Origin: Marinobacter algicola DG893
GTDB lineage: Bacteria; Pseudomonadota; Gammaproteobacteria; Pseudomonadales; Oleiphilaceae
DNA length: 64,000 bases
Assembly: GCF_000170835.1 (NCBI RefSeq)
Contig: NZ_ABCP01000003.1
Span: forward strand, 62,001-126,000
Direction of reading: 5' to 3'
Translations under genes and position numbers: made by a program
Part shown: one piece after another, positions 8,714 through 17,956 of the stretch
Numbering within the stretch: the first letter of the stretch is position 1
Layout of the letters: every line of letters begins with the position of its first letter
Notes under the pieces: generated by a model
Told to the model about the DNA's origin: nothing
Seen by the model: the letters and a program-made list of their open reading frames with translations, nothing else
Database searches by the model: none

Positions 8714-9995
8714 CCCAATCGGGCCATGGACGCGCTCGTCATTATCGGTTCCTGGCATACTGTTGAGTTGCGTGGTAGCCAGCCAACTGGCCGTTGCAGA
8801 GCCCCTGAGCCTCTCCGGGGGCCTGACAAACCGATTCAGCGACAATACTACCCGGGATGCCGACAACGAAATCAGTGATACGGAAACCCGAGTCAGCCTC
8901 CGGTTGTCGCATCAAAGCGACCCAGGCCAATGCCAGTCAGATACGTTTGCAGACATCGGTTATGGCATCTGGCATGACAAGACCTATGATCCTGAGACCT
9001 ACACAACGCTTGATTTTCTGGGCAGTTGTGAGCTTTTTCAAGGATTCAGCTGGGAGGTAGCCGATAACCTGCGGGATGTCGAACAGGACTCCCGTGGCAC
9101 GGAAACGCCGGACAATACCACTAGAAAGAATGTATTCCGCACGGGCCCGACCTACGTTTTACCGCTGGGCAAGGTCGATCAGCTTCGTTTTTCCGCGCAC
9201 TATGAACAGGCGGAGTTCGGCGAACCGGAGGAAGCCGACAGTGATCGGTACATCGCTTCGGTGGCCTGGAATCATCTGTTCAGCCAGTCGTTATCTGGTG
9301 GTATCAGTGTCACCACCAATCGGGCGGAGTTCGATACCGGCGCGGAGATAGACACCGATGTCATCAGCTTGGATTTCTCGCAAACCTGGCCAACGACTCG
9401 TTTGTCGGGAAGCCTCGGTGTGAGCGAAATCGAGAGCAGTTTCGGTGGTAATAGCCAGTCGAGTGATGGTGTTGTTGGGAATGTATCGCTGGAGCGGGAT
9501 ATCAATCCAGTCACCATTTTTTATCTGGATGGCAGTCGCGAGCTGACGGACCAGACCTCGGATTTTGACATCCGATTCGGGGATTTCGTATTCGACCTGC
9601 GGGAAATCAGTGAAGTCGAAGTCACCGCTGTTGATACCGGAATCAGAAGACAGTTCAGTGATGGAGCACAGCTCAACGTCAACGCCTTTGCCAATCGTGC
9701 AGACTATATTCGAACGAATGAAACCGAAGACCGCCTGGGGCTGGCCATCGGTTATCGCCGGCCCGTCCTTCCGTTGTTAACGTTGCAGTCCAACATTCGA
9801 TACCAATACGAAACCTTCGAAGAAGACAACGTCGATGAGGAGACAGCCAGCCTGGACGTCGGGCTGACTTATGAAGTAACGCGGGATTTGAGCGTTACAG
9901 GCAGGGTTGGCCACACCTCCAGAAGCAGCGATTTTAGTCCTAGTGAATATGAAGAAAACTGGGTGCTGGTGGGTCTGGATTACCGCTTCTTATGA
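8706..9995 (+). CDS. XrtA-associated outer-membrane beta-barrel protein (TIGR03016-like)
   Basis: A 429-residue protein with a signal peptide cleaved near AVA|EP (residue 31). Amphipathic beta-strands with alternating polar and aromatic residues follow, and it ends in WVLVGLDYRFL, a typical barrel-terminal strand with a last aromatic just before the end. Asp, Glu and Arg-rich loops fit an outer-membrane barrel of the type encoded after the kinase-like gene in exosortase A loci. It may act as an extra channel or surface anchor for EPS. The start overlaps the previous gene by 8 bp. The family assignment rests on position, length and strand pattern. Confidence 0.75.
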   Translation: MANPIGPWTRSSLSVPGILLSCVVASQLAVAEPLSLSGGLTNRFSDNTTRDADNEISDTETRVSLRLSHQSDPGQCQSDTFADIGYGIWHDKTYDPETYTTLDFLGSCELFQGFSWEVADNLRDVEQDSRGTETPDNTTRKNVFRTGPTYVLPLGKVDQLRFSAHYEQAEFGEPEEADSDRYIASVAWNHLFSQSLSGGISVTTNRAEFDTGAEIDTDVISLDFSQTWPTTRLSGSLGVSEIESSFGGNSQSSDGVVGNVSLERDINPVTIFYLDGSRELTDQTSDFDIRFGDFVFDLREISEVEVTAVDTGIRRQFSDGAQLNVNAFANRADYIRTNETEDRLGLAIGYRRPVLPLLTLQSNIRYQYETFEEDNVDEETASLDVGLTYEVTRDLSVTGRVGHTSRSSDFSPSEYEENWVLVGLDYRFL

Positions 9996-10041
9996 TCGGT
10001 TGTAAACTTGGTATCGTTATCAAAACCGGAGTATCTCGGAC

Positions 10042-10902
10042 GTGAAACAGAACGCCCTGACAATTGATGTCGAAGACTATTTTCAGGTAGCGGCACTCGC
10101 CGAGGCCGTCAATCGTGACGACTGGCCAACCATGGAATACCGGGTTGAAGCGAACACGGAACGGTTGTTGGAACTGTTTTCCGAGCGTGATGTGAAAGCC
10201 ACGTTTTTCACGTTGGGTTGGGTGGCCGAACGCTCTCCGAGTCTGGTGAAAGAGATCCAGAAGGCGGGGCACGAAATCGCCAGCCACGGCTATAGCCATC
10301 AACTGGTGTATACACAGACACCGGACGTGTTCCGGGAAGAAACTCGTAAGTCCAAGCGTATTCTTGAGGACATCACCGGCGAACCGATCACCGGCTATAG
10401 GGCCGCGAGCTATTCAATTACAGCGCAGTCCCGCTGGGCTCTGGATATCCTCTGTGACGAGGGATTCACCTGGGATTCGTCGATATTCCCGGTTCACCAT
10501 GACCGCTACGGAATGCCGGGAACACCGCATGAGCCCTATCTGCTGCAGGCGCCCAACGGAAAAACCCTAACGGAGTTTCCACTGTCGACTTGCCCGATTG
10601 GCAAGTACAGACTGCCCATCGCAGGGGGTGGGTATTTCCGGTTGTTCCCGTATTGGCTCAGCCATTGGGGATTGGGCAAGATTAATCGGGCAGGGCAGCC
10701 ATTTATATTCTATTTGCACCCCTGGGAAATCGATACCGGCCAGCCAAGGCTGAACGTGAAGGCATTTTCCCGTTTCCGACACTACAACAATCTGGATAAG
10801 TGCATGCACCGGCTTGAACGGCTGCTCAGCGATTTCCATTTTGGTTCCGTGTCGGACGTGCTTTCCGGTATGGACATTCCCACCAGGGCGGTCGCTGTCT
10901 AA
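10042..10902 (+). CDS. XrtA-system polysaccharide deacetylase (TIGR03006-like)
   Basis: A 286-residue NodB-fold (carbohydrate esterase family 4) protein. Residues 6-12 read LTIDVEDY, with the conserved Asp pair; ASHGYSH near residue 80 supplies the metal-binding histidines; TGYRAASYSIT near 115 is the RxxS/Y region typical of this subfamily. No signal peptide is visible, so it may act on lipid-linked intermediates in the cytoplasm. The GTG start at 10042 lies 46 bp after the barrel gene. The AAA-type ATPase gene (TIGR03015 family) often found between these two in exosortase loci is absent. It would remove N-acetyl groups, exposing amines for later acylation. Confidence 0.88.
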   Translation: MKQNALTIDVEDYFQVAALAEAVNRDDWPTMEYRVEANTERLLELFSERDVKATFFTLGWVAERSPSLVKEIQKAGHEIASHGYSHQLVYTQTPDVFREETRKSKRILEDITGEPITGYRAASYSITAQSRWALDILCDEGFTWDSSIFPVHHDRYGMPGTPHEPYLLQAPNGKTLTEFPLSTCPIGKYRLPIAGGGYFRLFPYWLSHWGLGKINRAGQPFIFYLHPWEIDTGQPRLNVKAFSRFRHYNNLDKCMHRLERLLSDFHFGSVSDVLSGMDIPTRAVAV

Positions 10903-10932
10903 GCGTTGTTTGAGGATTTTAAGGATAGCGCA

Positions 10933-12246
10933 ATGGGAATGGAGACACCTATCCCCAGCCTGGAGGCCTCAAAGGCGCGGTTGGATGACTTGAAGGGCAC
11001 CAAAGGCCGACTGAGTCGCCTTGTAGGCGAGGCACGCAAAGACGGAAACAGCGCGGATGAGCTGATCGCCGAGCTTCAGCAGGTATCCGGTGAGATAAAG
11101 CGTCTTCAGAAGCAGGTCAAAAAGCAGCTCAACGGAGCCCAGACCCAGGAAAAATGGGCCCCACAGCCCATCACCATTCCCCCCGCCATTGGAAATACCA
11201 CGACGGCGCAAGCCGTTGTCGTGGAGCCCTGCCCAGATTCCGATCTGCATCATGCGGACGCCTACGTTGCCCGGCATCCGGCCGCGTCAGTTTGGCATAG
11301 GCCTGGCGTCTCATCGTTCATCCGCAGAACTTACGGCCACGACACCCGTTATCTCTGCGCCTACGATTACGCTGGCGGTATCGTCGGTGTGCTTCCCCTG
11401 GTGCAACTCAACAGCCGCCTGTTCGGGAACTTCCTGGTTTCAATGCCGTATTTTAATTATGGCGGGGTTTTGGCTGACCATCCCGACATTGCCAAGAAGC
11501 TCATCGGAGAAGGAGAGAAGGCGCGACAGCAACTGGGGGCAGGCCACCTGGAAATGCGGTTTTGCCAGGATAATGAACTGGGATTGCCCCAACGCAAGGA
11601 CAAAGTCACCTTCTGGTTGCCATTGCCGCCTAAACCCGAAGACCTTTGGGACAGCTTCCAGCCCAAACTGCGAGCTCAAATTCGCCGAGGCGAGCGGGAG
11701 ATGGACGGGTTCACTATCGGCGGTTCCGAATTGCTGGACGAGTTTTACCGGGTGTTCGCCATCAACATGCGTGATCTTGGGACGCCGGTCTATGGCAAAG
11801 ACTTTTTTCGAAACCTCCTGGACTCTCTGGACGGACAGGCGTGGCTGGTGATTGCCCGCATTGAGGGACGCGCGGTTGGCTGCGCCTTCCTGACCGGCTA
11901 CAAGGGCCGCATGGAGATTCCCTGGGCGTCTACACTGCGCAGGTACAATCACACCAGCATCAACATGATCATGTACTGGAAAGCTCTCGAGTTTGCGATT
12001 CAGCAGGGTTATGACGTGTTCGACTTCGGCCGTTGCAGCCACGATGCCGGCACCTATCGTTTCAAGCAACAGTGGGGTGCCCAACCTCTGACATTGCATT
12101 GGGACTACTTGTTGCCGGAAGGCGAAGCCCTTCCCGCCCTGAATCCGAACAACCCGAAGTTCAGGCTTTTGATCGCCGTGTGGCAGCGGCTACCAGTTTG
12201 GGTAACCAGGCTACTTGGCCCCCATATCGTCAAGGCCCTGCCGTAA
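10933..12246 (+). CDS. XrtA-associated FemAB-related protein with N-terminal coiled coil
   Basis: From the ATG at 10933 (AAGGAT 7 nt upstream; a TTG at 10906 is a weaker alternative) the protein has 437 residues. Residues about 10-75 form a charged coiled coil (KARLDDLKGTKGRLSRLVGE and following). The C-terminal ~330 residues match the PEP-CTERM FemAB family: MPYFNYGGVLAD, PKLRAQIRRGEREMD, and a closing VFDFGRCSHDAGTYRFKQQW. FemAB-fold enzymes transfer aminoacyl or acyl groups to amines; here the acceptor would be a deacetylated sugar. The N-terminal extension is longer than I expect for this family. The stop overlaps the next start (TAATG). Confidence 0.85.
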   Translation: MGMETPIPSLEASKARLDDLKGTKGRLSRLVGEARKDGNSADELIAELQQVSGEIKRLQKQVKKQLNGAQTQEKWAPQPITIPPAIGNTTTAQAVVVEPCPDSDLHHADAYVARHPAASVWHRPGVSSFIRRTYGHDTRYLCAYDYAGGIVGVLPLVQLNSRLFGNFLVSMPYFNYGGVLADHPDIAKKLIGEGEKARQQLGAGHLEMRFCQDNELGLPQRKDKVTFWLPLPPKPEDLWDSFQPKLRAQIRRGEREMDGFTIGGSELLDEFYRVFAINMRDLGTPVYGKDFFRNLLDSLDGQAWLVIARIEGRAVGCAFLTGYKGRMEIPWASTLRRYNHTSINMIMYWKALEFAIQQGYDVFDFGRCSHDAGTYRFKQQWGAQPLTLHWDYLLPEGEALPALNPNNPKFRLLIAVWQRLPVWVTRLLGPHIVKALP

Positions 12247-13223
12247 TGAGCCTGTTCCAGACGAAGGCGTGGCAAAGCGCCTGGTGGGACACCTGGGGGC
12301 ACCAGAAAAGTTTCCGCCTGGTCCGGCCCTGGGACGGACAAGTGTCCGGGCTGTATGAGTCCCGGTATCGGTTGAAAGGGCTACTGCCAATACGCTCACT
12401 CCAGTTTGTGGGCACCAGCTCCCGTGAACTAAGAACGCCACGAACGGAACACAACCGCTTTTTTTCAGGCATAGACGGGCAGTCATTGATCCGTGGTTTG
12501 GAGCGACAACTGGAAGCGAGTCCCTGGAGTGAGGCGGTATTCAACGACTTGCGTACTGGCTCCGAAGAGCTCTCTGCCCTGGTCACCCTCGCGGCTACCC
12601 ATCACTGGGCTTTCCGGATCATTGCCGCTGACGACGGATACGCAGTCACAACGTCCGGCGACTTCAATGACTACCTGGAGGCCCTTGGTGCCAATAGTCG
12701 CCTCAGGCTCTACAATCGCCGGGCCCTCTTTGAGTCGCTAGGGGAGGTGCGGCAAGAAAACCTATGGCCAACCCGCCCAGAGGATTTTTTCCAGGCGTTG
12801 AACCGTTTTCATCGGGCCAGGTGGAGAAAAGACTGTGTAACTGACAAAAGTCTGGGTTTTCATCGGGCTTTCCTCTCCCGAATAGAAGATGAGGGCGGTC
12901 GGCCTTATCTATCGGCATTACTGTGTGACGATACGGTGGTGTCTGTTCTTTACAATGTCTGGTATCGGGGTGTCGTTTATAACATCCAGGCAGGGTTTGA
13001 GGAGAACTTCCATAAAAAGCTATCCCTTGGCACTCTTCACCTGGGGTATGCCATTGATGAGGCGTTCCAGCAACCAGATACTCATCGGTTTGATTTTCTG
13101 GCGGGCAAAGGCAAGAAAGAGGATTATAAAGCGAGTCTGGCAACAGACACCTATCAGTTTGTATCCGTAATGCTTGTGAAAAGCGCATTATTCCGGGTCC
13201 TCTATTGGATGAGAGGGTTCTAA
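12246..13223 (+). CDS. GNAT/FemAB-like acyltransferase (Acetyltransf_6/BioF2-like)
   Basis: A 325-residue protein starting at the ATG inside TAATG (12246), translationally coupled to the FemAB gene; a longer upstream frame is not needed. The core NSRLRLYNRRALF near residue 160, FHRARWRKD near 198, and HLGYAIDEAF...FDFLAGKGKKEDYKASL near 290 are the usual BioF2/FemAB-like acyl-CoA or aminoacyl transferase motifs. It is clearly related in fold, though not closely in sequence, to its upstream neighbour. It probably adds an acyl or aminoacyl group to an EPS sugar. Exact donor unknown. Confidence 0.75.
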   Translation: MSLFQTKAWQSAWWDTWGHQKSFRLVRPWDGQVSGLYESRYRLKGLLPIRSLQFVGTSSRELRTPRTEHNRFFSGIDGQSLIRGLERQLEASPWSEAVFNDLRTGSEELSALVTLAATHHWAFRIIAADDGYAVTTSGDFNDYLEALGANSRLRLYNRRALFESLGEVRQENLWPTRPEDFFQALNRFHRARWRKDCVTDKSLGFHRAFLSRIEDEGGRPYLSALLCDDTVVSVLYNVWYRGVVYNIQAGFEENFHKKLSLGTLHLGYAIDEAFQQPDTHRFDFLAGKGKKEDYKASLATDTYQFVSVMLVKSALFRVLYWMRGF

Positions 13224-13241
13224 GGCCATGGCAGGGACTGT

Positions 13242-14348
13242 ATGAAGACCATTTTGCATCTAATTGATACAACGGGCCCTGGAGGCGCCGAAACCGTTTT
13301 CATTAATCTTCTTAAAGAGCTGCAGCACACTGAGTTTCGTAATGTGGTGGTGCTGCGGGGTGAAGGTTGGGTGGCAGACCAGGTTCGCAGTATTGGTATT
13401 ACACCCCGTTTCATTGACTCCAAGGGCAGCTTCAACCTTGGCTATATCAAGGCATTGAGGCAGTTGGTGAACCATGACGACGTGGACCTGATTCACGCTC
13501 ACCTGCTGGGTTCGAACGTATACGGCGCTTTGCTGGCCCTGATTTGCCGCAAGCCCATGATCGCGACTTTTCATGGTGCGGTCGATGTGGCGGCCGGAGA
13601 ACGGTTTCTGAGAGCGAAATTTTCCATCATCGGTTGGGGGGCGTCTGCAATCGTCTGTGTCTCCAAGCGGTTACAGGAAGAGCTGGCGGCACGCAGTTCC
13701 TTACCGGCCCGCAAGATTAATCTGATATACAACGGTGTCGACCCGAATCTGTTTTGTGAGGCGCCTGCCTCGGGCCTGAAAGAGGAGCTGGGTTTACCAC
13801 CGGCGGCTACCGTTGTGGTCTCTATCGGTAATATTCGGCCCGCGAAAGGTTATGAACACCTGGTGAATGCGGCCATCAAGATGGCCAGACTGGATCCCGG
13901 CGTTCACTTTGTTGTTGTGGGGCACCAGAGGGCCTCCCTGTTTAAGCAGCTAGAGACCCAGATAGCCCGGGCTGAAGAGCCTCCCAACATTCACTGGCTT
14001 GGCTTCAGGGCAGACGTCGCAGACATCCTGCGACAGGCAGACATATTTCTATTACCCTCGGTGTCAGAGGGATTCTCAATCTCCACCGTTGAAGCTATGA
14101 TGGCTGGAGTGCCTATTATCGCGACACGCAGTGGCGGTCCTGAGGAAATCCTTTCCGATGGCGAAACCGGGCTGCTGATACCCACCAAAGACCCGGACGC
14201 AATCGTCAGTGCCGTCGAGCGTTTGAAAGATCCGGCATTGAGCAACAAAGTTATTGAAAAGGCTCGACAAAACGCACTGGAGCGTTTCAGCCTTGGCAGT
14301 ATGTTGCAGGCGTACCACGGGCTGTATGAAAGGTTTATTCGGCGCTGA
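13242..14348 (+). CDS. Glycosyltransferase family 4
   Basis: A 368-residue GT-B enzyme. The N-terminal domain has DTTGPGGAETVFINLL near residue 8 and LIHAHLLGSNVYG near 85. The C-terminal domain has VVSIGNIRPAKGYEHLV near 195 and the EGFSISTVEAMMAG segment holding the EX7E donor-binding motif near 275, followed by SGGPEEIL. It would add one sugar to the lipid-linked EPS repeat at the cytoplasmic face. A CAGGGA ribosome site precedes the ATG. Donor sugar cannot be assigned. Confidence 0.9.
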   Translation: MKTILHLIDTTGPGGAETVFINLLKELQHTEFRNVVVLRGEGWVADQVRSIGITPRFIDSKGSFNLGYIKALRQLVNHDDVDLIHAHLLGSNVYGALLALICRKPMIATFHGAVDVAAGERFLRAKFSIIGWGASAIVCVSKRLQEELAARSSLPARKINLIYNGVDPNLFCEAPASGLKEELGLPPAATVVVSIGNIRPAKGYEHLVNAAIKMARLDPGVHFVVVGHQRASLFKQLETQIARAEEPPNIHWLGFRADVADILRQADIFLLPSVSEGFSISTVEAMMAGVPIIATRSGGPEEILSDGETGLLIPTKDPDAIVSAVERLKDPALSNKVIEKARQNALERFSLGSMLQAYHGLYERFIRR

Positions 14349-14401
14349 GGCGCCCAGCCGATGGACCGGAGTCGTATGGATTTAACGCAGGAGGCGCAGC
14401 C

Positions 14402-15442
14402 GTGAAATCAGTTGTTCTGAAGTTCGTAAACCTTGTTGGCGAGACGGGCCTGTATCGCCTGCTATGCCCAGGCCGCATCCCAGTTTTTATGCTGCACCGG
14501 GTCACTGACGGGAACGACAATGTGCCTGGCGATATGACTGCTGACAAGCTTCGCAGCTACCTTCGATACCTGTCCAGTCGCAAGTACAACGTATTGTCCA
14601 TGGAGCAACTCTGGCAGGTTCTTGAGAAAGGTGGGCCAATCCCCTCGAAAACGGTCATGTTTACCATTGATGATGGCTTCTTTGACCACCATGACGTGGC
14701 CGCGAAGGTATTTGATGAGTTTGGCTTTCCGCTGAATTTCTTTGTGATCACCGGTTTGCTGGATAAGCACCTGTGGCCATGGGACGACCAGATAGCCTAT
14801 GCATTGAATAGGACCGAGCTGCGACAGGTCAGCCTCCAGCTTCCATCGGGGGGAGAATACTCCATCGATCTTTCGGTGAAGAACATCAGGCAGACTGCCC
14901 GTGAGATACGGAACGCGCTGAAAAAAGACAAGCAGGCACATATTTACCGCTGGTTGAAGGAGGAGCTCTACCACAAATTGAAGGTTGAGTTCCCTTGCAA
15001 TATTCCCCCGGAATACCAGCCGATGTCCTGGGACGATGCAAGATCGCTGCGTGAAAGGGGGCACGGGGTGTATCCGCACACCTGTTCACACCGCATTCTT
15101 TCGGCGCTGGTATCTGACGAAAAGCATCAGGAAATCAACGAAGCCCGTAAAAGGGTTGAGCAGGAACTGCAATATACGCCGGAAGTATTCGCCTACCCGA
15201 CTGGGCGCCGCTCAGATTATGATCTGGCTGATATCGACGAACTGAAACGGGCAGGGTTCAAGATGGCGTTCAACACGGTTCCGAATTACGTCAGCCAAGG
15301 TTGTAGTCACTTTGAGCTCCCGCGATTTTCAGTCCCTGGGGCTGTCGCCGATTTTATTCAAATCGTAAACCGTTTTGAGGCCATGAAAGAAAAGCTGCCT
15401 AATCAGCCAATGGTTTCACGTAGCTTTCTGCCAACCCGCTGA
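14402..15442 (+). CDS. Polysaccharide deacetylase family protein
   Basis: A 346-residue CE4 (NodB) protein with a strong AGGAGG site before a GTG start at 14402. MLHRVTD near residue 30, MFTIDDGFFD near 86 (catalytic and metal Asp) and YPHTCSH near 222 (metal His) are all present. ALNRTELRQ and nearby residues resemble the inserted region of WbmS/Pda-type enzymes. It is the second deacetylase of the operon and its last gene. Its 3' end overlaps the convergent ATP-grasp gene by 40 bp (15403-15442). Confidence 0.85.
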   Translation: MKSVVLKFVNLVGETGLYRLLCPGRIPVFMLHRVTDGNDNVPGDMTADKLRSYLRYLSSRKYNVLSMEQLWQVLEKGGPIPSKTVMFTIDDGFFDHHDVAAKVFDEFGFPLNFFVITGLLDKHLWPWDDQIAYALNRTELRQVSLQLPSGGEYSIDLSVKNIRQTAREIRNALKKDKQAHIYRWLKEELYHKLKVEFPCNIPPEYQPMSWDDARSLRERGHGVYPHTCSHRILSALVSDEKHQEINEARKRVEQELQYTPEVFAYPTGRRSDYDLADIDELKRAGFKMAFNTVPNYVSQGCSHFELPRFSVPGAVADFIQIVNRFEAMKEKLPNQPMVSRSFLPTR

Positions 15443-16578
15443 GCGATGTCCCGAATAGATGAGCGAGCATATCGAAAGGCGGGCAGCGGGTCTTTCCAGT
15501 AGAGCAAGGCTCCAATACGCCGCCGGCGGAGTACCACCAGGTAGCGGAAGAGTATCGAAAACACATTCTCCCTGTTTTCAAGCCGTGCAATCAGGTCGCC
15601 GAAAAAGTTCCAGTAAACCCAATTGTTTTTCTGGAGAGGCAATGCAATCTTCTGTCCGTAGGCTGCGTGAGTACACGCCAGGATATTGTTGACACCGCAA
15701 CGGGTATCAAACCAGTTGCACATGCCGAGGCGGGGATTGGTTTCAATATAGTAGTAGCTGTCTGAGTTTGGGTCCTTCTTGAACTCGATCATCGCAGGGC
15801 CTGTGTAGTTCAGGGCCTTACCAATTTTTTCACACTCTTGCCGTAGTTTCTCATTGTCCTGGCTGATCGCCATCGATGTCACGCCGTAGTGTGAAGGCAT
15901 CGTTCCAAGTCGTTTGAACACGAAGCAGGCACTGAGCTGCTGCTGGTGATCGAATGTCACATTGCAGACCCACAGGTTATCGTCTCCCCCCCGAATCACT
16001 TCCTGACCGATGAATCGGTCAAGATGATCCTTGAAGCGCTGCCGGAACTCATCCAGTTCAGCGATAGAGTTGAGGATAACGTTCTTTGCACCCAGCAAAC
16101 TGTATTCTCGGAACGTCCGTGGCTTGATAATGATGGGAAAGGAATCGAGTGCGTCATCCGACAGCTGGTAATAAGTCTTCGGCAGGGTAATACCACCGTT
16201 TTCCATGTACTGGCATTCCAGCTTCTTGTCATTGAGTACTTCTGTGGTTTCAGTGCTCGGAACAACAAGGTGCTGTTTGGCGTAACCTTCACATTTCAGT
16301 TGCCCGAGTAACTCCGCGGCCAAATCCGAGCATGCCAGTAAAACACCCGGCCCACCCTCATTGGCATGGAGCTGGTCCAGAAGCGGCCGAACATCCTCAA
16401 CGGTAGGATTGGACGGCAACAGGAAGCGATATTGGCTGAACCGGCTATAGGTACACAGGTCCGAATGATTGGTGACAAGTGTGTAGGTCTTCAGCCCTGC
16501 ATGGGCGGCTGAGCGCACAGCTCCAAGGCCGTTGAGCCCGTTGGCAAGGATAATAACGTAGGGTTGATTGCCGGGCAT
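15403..16578 (-). CDS. ATP-grasp ligase (carbamoyl-phosphate-synthase-like)
   Basis: A 391-residue ATP-grasp enzyme. It has an N-terminal nucleotide-fold domain (VIILANGLNGLGAVRSA), the ATP-binding lysine segment FPIIIKPRTFREYS near residue 148, and the metal-binding MIEFKKD...YYIETNPRLGMCNWF near 270-290. ATP-grasp ligases join a carboxylate to an amine or other nucleophile through an acyl phosphate. The substrate is unknown. It lies 2 bp after a second ATP-grasp gene of the same length, suggesting an ordered pair. Both run against the upstream EPS operon. Confidence 0.82.
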   Translation of the reverse strand: MPGNQPYVIILANGLNGLGAVRSAAHAGLKTYTLVTNHSDLCTYSRFSQYRFLLPSNPTVEDVRPLLDQLHANEGGPGVLLACSDLAAELLGQLKCEGYAKQHLVVPSTETTEVLNDKKLECQYMENGGITLPKTYYQLSDDALDSFPIIIKPRTFREYSLLGAKNVILNSIAELDEFRQRFKDHLDRFIGQEVIRGGDDNLWVCNVTFDHQQQLSACFVFKRLGTMPSHYGVTSMAISQDNEKLRQECEKIGKALNYTGPAMIEFKKDPNSDSYYYIETNPRLGMCNWFDTRCGVNNILACTHAAYGQKIALPLQKNNWVYWNFFGDLIARLENRENVFSILFRYLVVLRRRRIGALLYWKDPLPAFRYARSSIRDIAQRVGRKLRETIG

Positions 16579-16580
16579 CG

Positions 16581-17756
16581 TTAGTTCTTCAGTGCGCGTA
16601 GGTAATGTTTAAGCTCAAACCAGAACGGACGAAGATCGTTCCACCGGTTGACTTCATGGCGGGTTCGCAGGCCTGGCGTTACAAAGTTGAAGACTTCCCG
16701 CAATTTCCTACTCAGTGAATAACGGCTCAAAGGTGCTTTTAATACGAGATAAAGCCTGTCCAGATCACCCAGCAACCAGCGTACGCGGCGATACTTCCAA
16801 GTCGTCTCGGGAACGGATTGGCCGGTACTGACTAGATACAGCCACCACGGGAAGTCGATACCAGAGTCGATTGCCAGTTGTAGAGACCCCCAAAACCTGG
16901 GGTTTACCTCCATCAGATACCCGGTTCCGTCTTCTGCCACCCGGAACTCCACCATGGCCACGCCGTGCCAGTTGGCGGAACGAAGTAGTGTTTCTGCAGA
17001 TTCCCGGAGTGGCTCATTAATCGGAGTGGACTCGCATAGCACACTGACACCACCACCGGGCGGCTTTTCCCTGAGTCGTCGATGGGCGAAGTAGCACACG
17101 GGGTTTCCATGGTCGAATAATGCGAAGACGCCTTGGCCGGTGCCGTTAATAAAGGACTGGATAGAGAAAGGAAAACGGAAGAACGTATTGGAGGTTATAG
17201 CAGCACGCGCCTCTTCCAAAGAATTGGCGATGATAACCTGAGTAGACTCAATGCTGTCGCCATCCAATACCTTTGATTTGAAGGGCTTCAGAACAACTGG
17301 AAAGCGTTCGACACCGTTAAGCGCTTTCAAACCCTCTTCGGCATCCTGGCAAAAGACAGTGCCAGGAATAGGAACATCCTTCTCAAGGGCCAAATGAAAC
17401 AGCTCGTTCTTGTTTGCCAGTTGCTCAACTGCTTCTGTGGACGGGAAGGGGAGTACAATATGATCCGGCAGTTCGTCGCGGTATCGAAGCAGGACATAAG
17501 TCGTTGCCTCTGTGATTGGCAACAAAAAGGAAATGCCGAGAGATTCGATTTGCTGCAAAATATCATCAAAGAAAAGACGAGGCGAATGGAACGGATCTGA
17601 ATAGGCAACACGCTGGCGGCAGTAACGGGAACAGCCAGCCAGCGATTCCGGTGCCGATTCGCCCACGGCAACCCAGAGCCCTTTTGCCCCCAAGGATCGC
17701 ACAGCGGCCAGGGAGGCACGCTGATTTCCGTCTAGTACGAGTATTCTGGGTTCCAT
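16581..17756 (-). CDS. ATP-grasp ligase
   Basis: A 391-residue ATP-grasp protein, the first gene of a two-gene minus-strand operon. The opening RILVLDGNQRASLAAVRSLG, the lysine segment FPVVLKPFKSK near residue 136 and the metal motif MVEFRVAEDG...LMEVNPRFWGSL near 250-265 identify the fold. Similar ATP-grasps are common in polysaccharide loci and may attach amino acids or other acids to sugars, but substrate evidence is missing. Its start faces the phosphatase gene at 17957, leaving a 200-bp divergent promoter region. Confidence 0.84.
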   Translation of the reverse strand: MEPRILVLDGNQRASLAAVRSLGAKGLWVAVGESAPESLAGCSRYCRQRVAYSDPFHSPRLFFDDILQQIESLGISFLLPITEATTYVLLRYRDELPDHIVLPFPSTEAVEQLANKNELFHLALEKDVPIPGTVFCQDAEEGLKALNGVERFPVVLKPFKSKVLDGDSIESTQVIIANSLEEARAAITSNTFFRFPFSIQSFINGTGQGVFALFDHGNPVCYFAHRRLREKPPGGGVSVLCESTPINEPLRESAETLLRSANWHGVAMVEFRVAEDGTGYLMEVNPRFWGSLQLAIDSGIDFPWWLYLVSTGQSVPETTWKYRRVRWLLGDLDRLYLVLKAPLSRYSLSRKLREVFNFVTPGLRTRHEVNRWNDLRPFWFELKHYLRALKN

Positions 17757-17956
17757 GGGTATAAACGTCCCTTGTTTGTACCAATAGTGAAAGTTGGAGC
17801 CCGATTATCCGGTATGTGGCTCACAAATTCTATTGCTGCGGGCTATGTATGCTGCCAAAAAGTATCAATGTTTCCCGATAGTAACGTAACTTGTGGCATG
17901 ATACCCAGAGCTAGGAAACACTGGGTTTTTCTGGACCAGAACAGGGAGAATACTCG

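Noticed and set aside
12033..12245. Upstream extension of the second GNAT/FemAB-like gene
   Set aside because: The extension overlaps the FemAB reading frame by more than 200 bp, while the ATG in TAATG at 12246 gives a normal family N-terminus.
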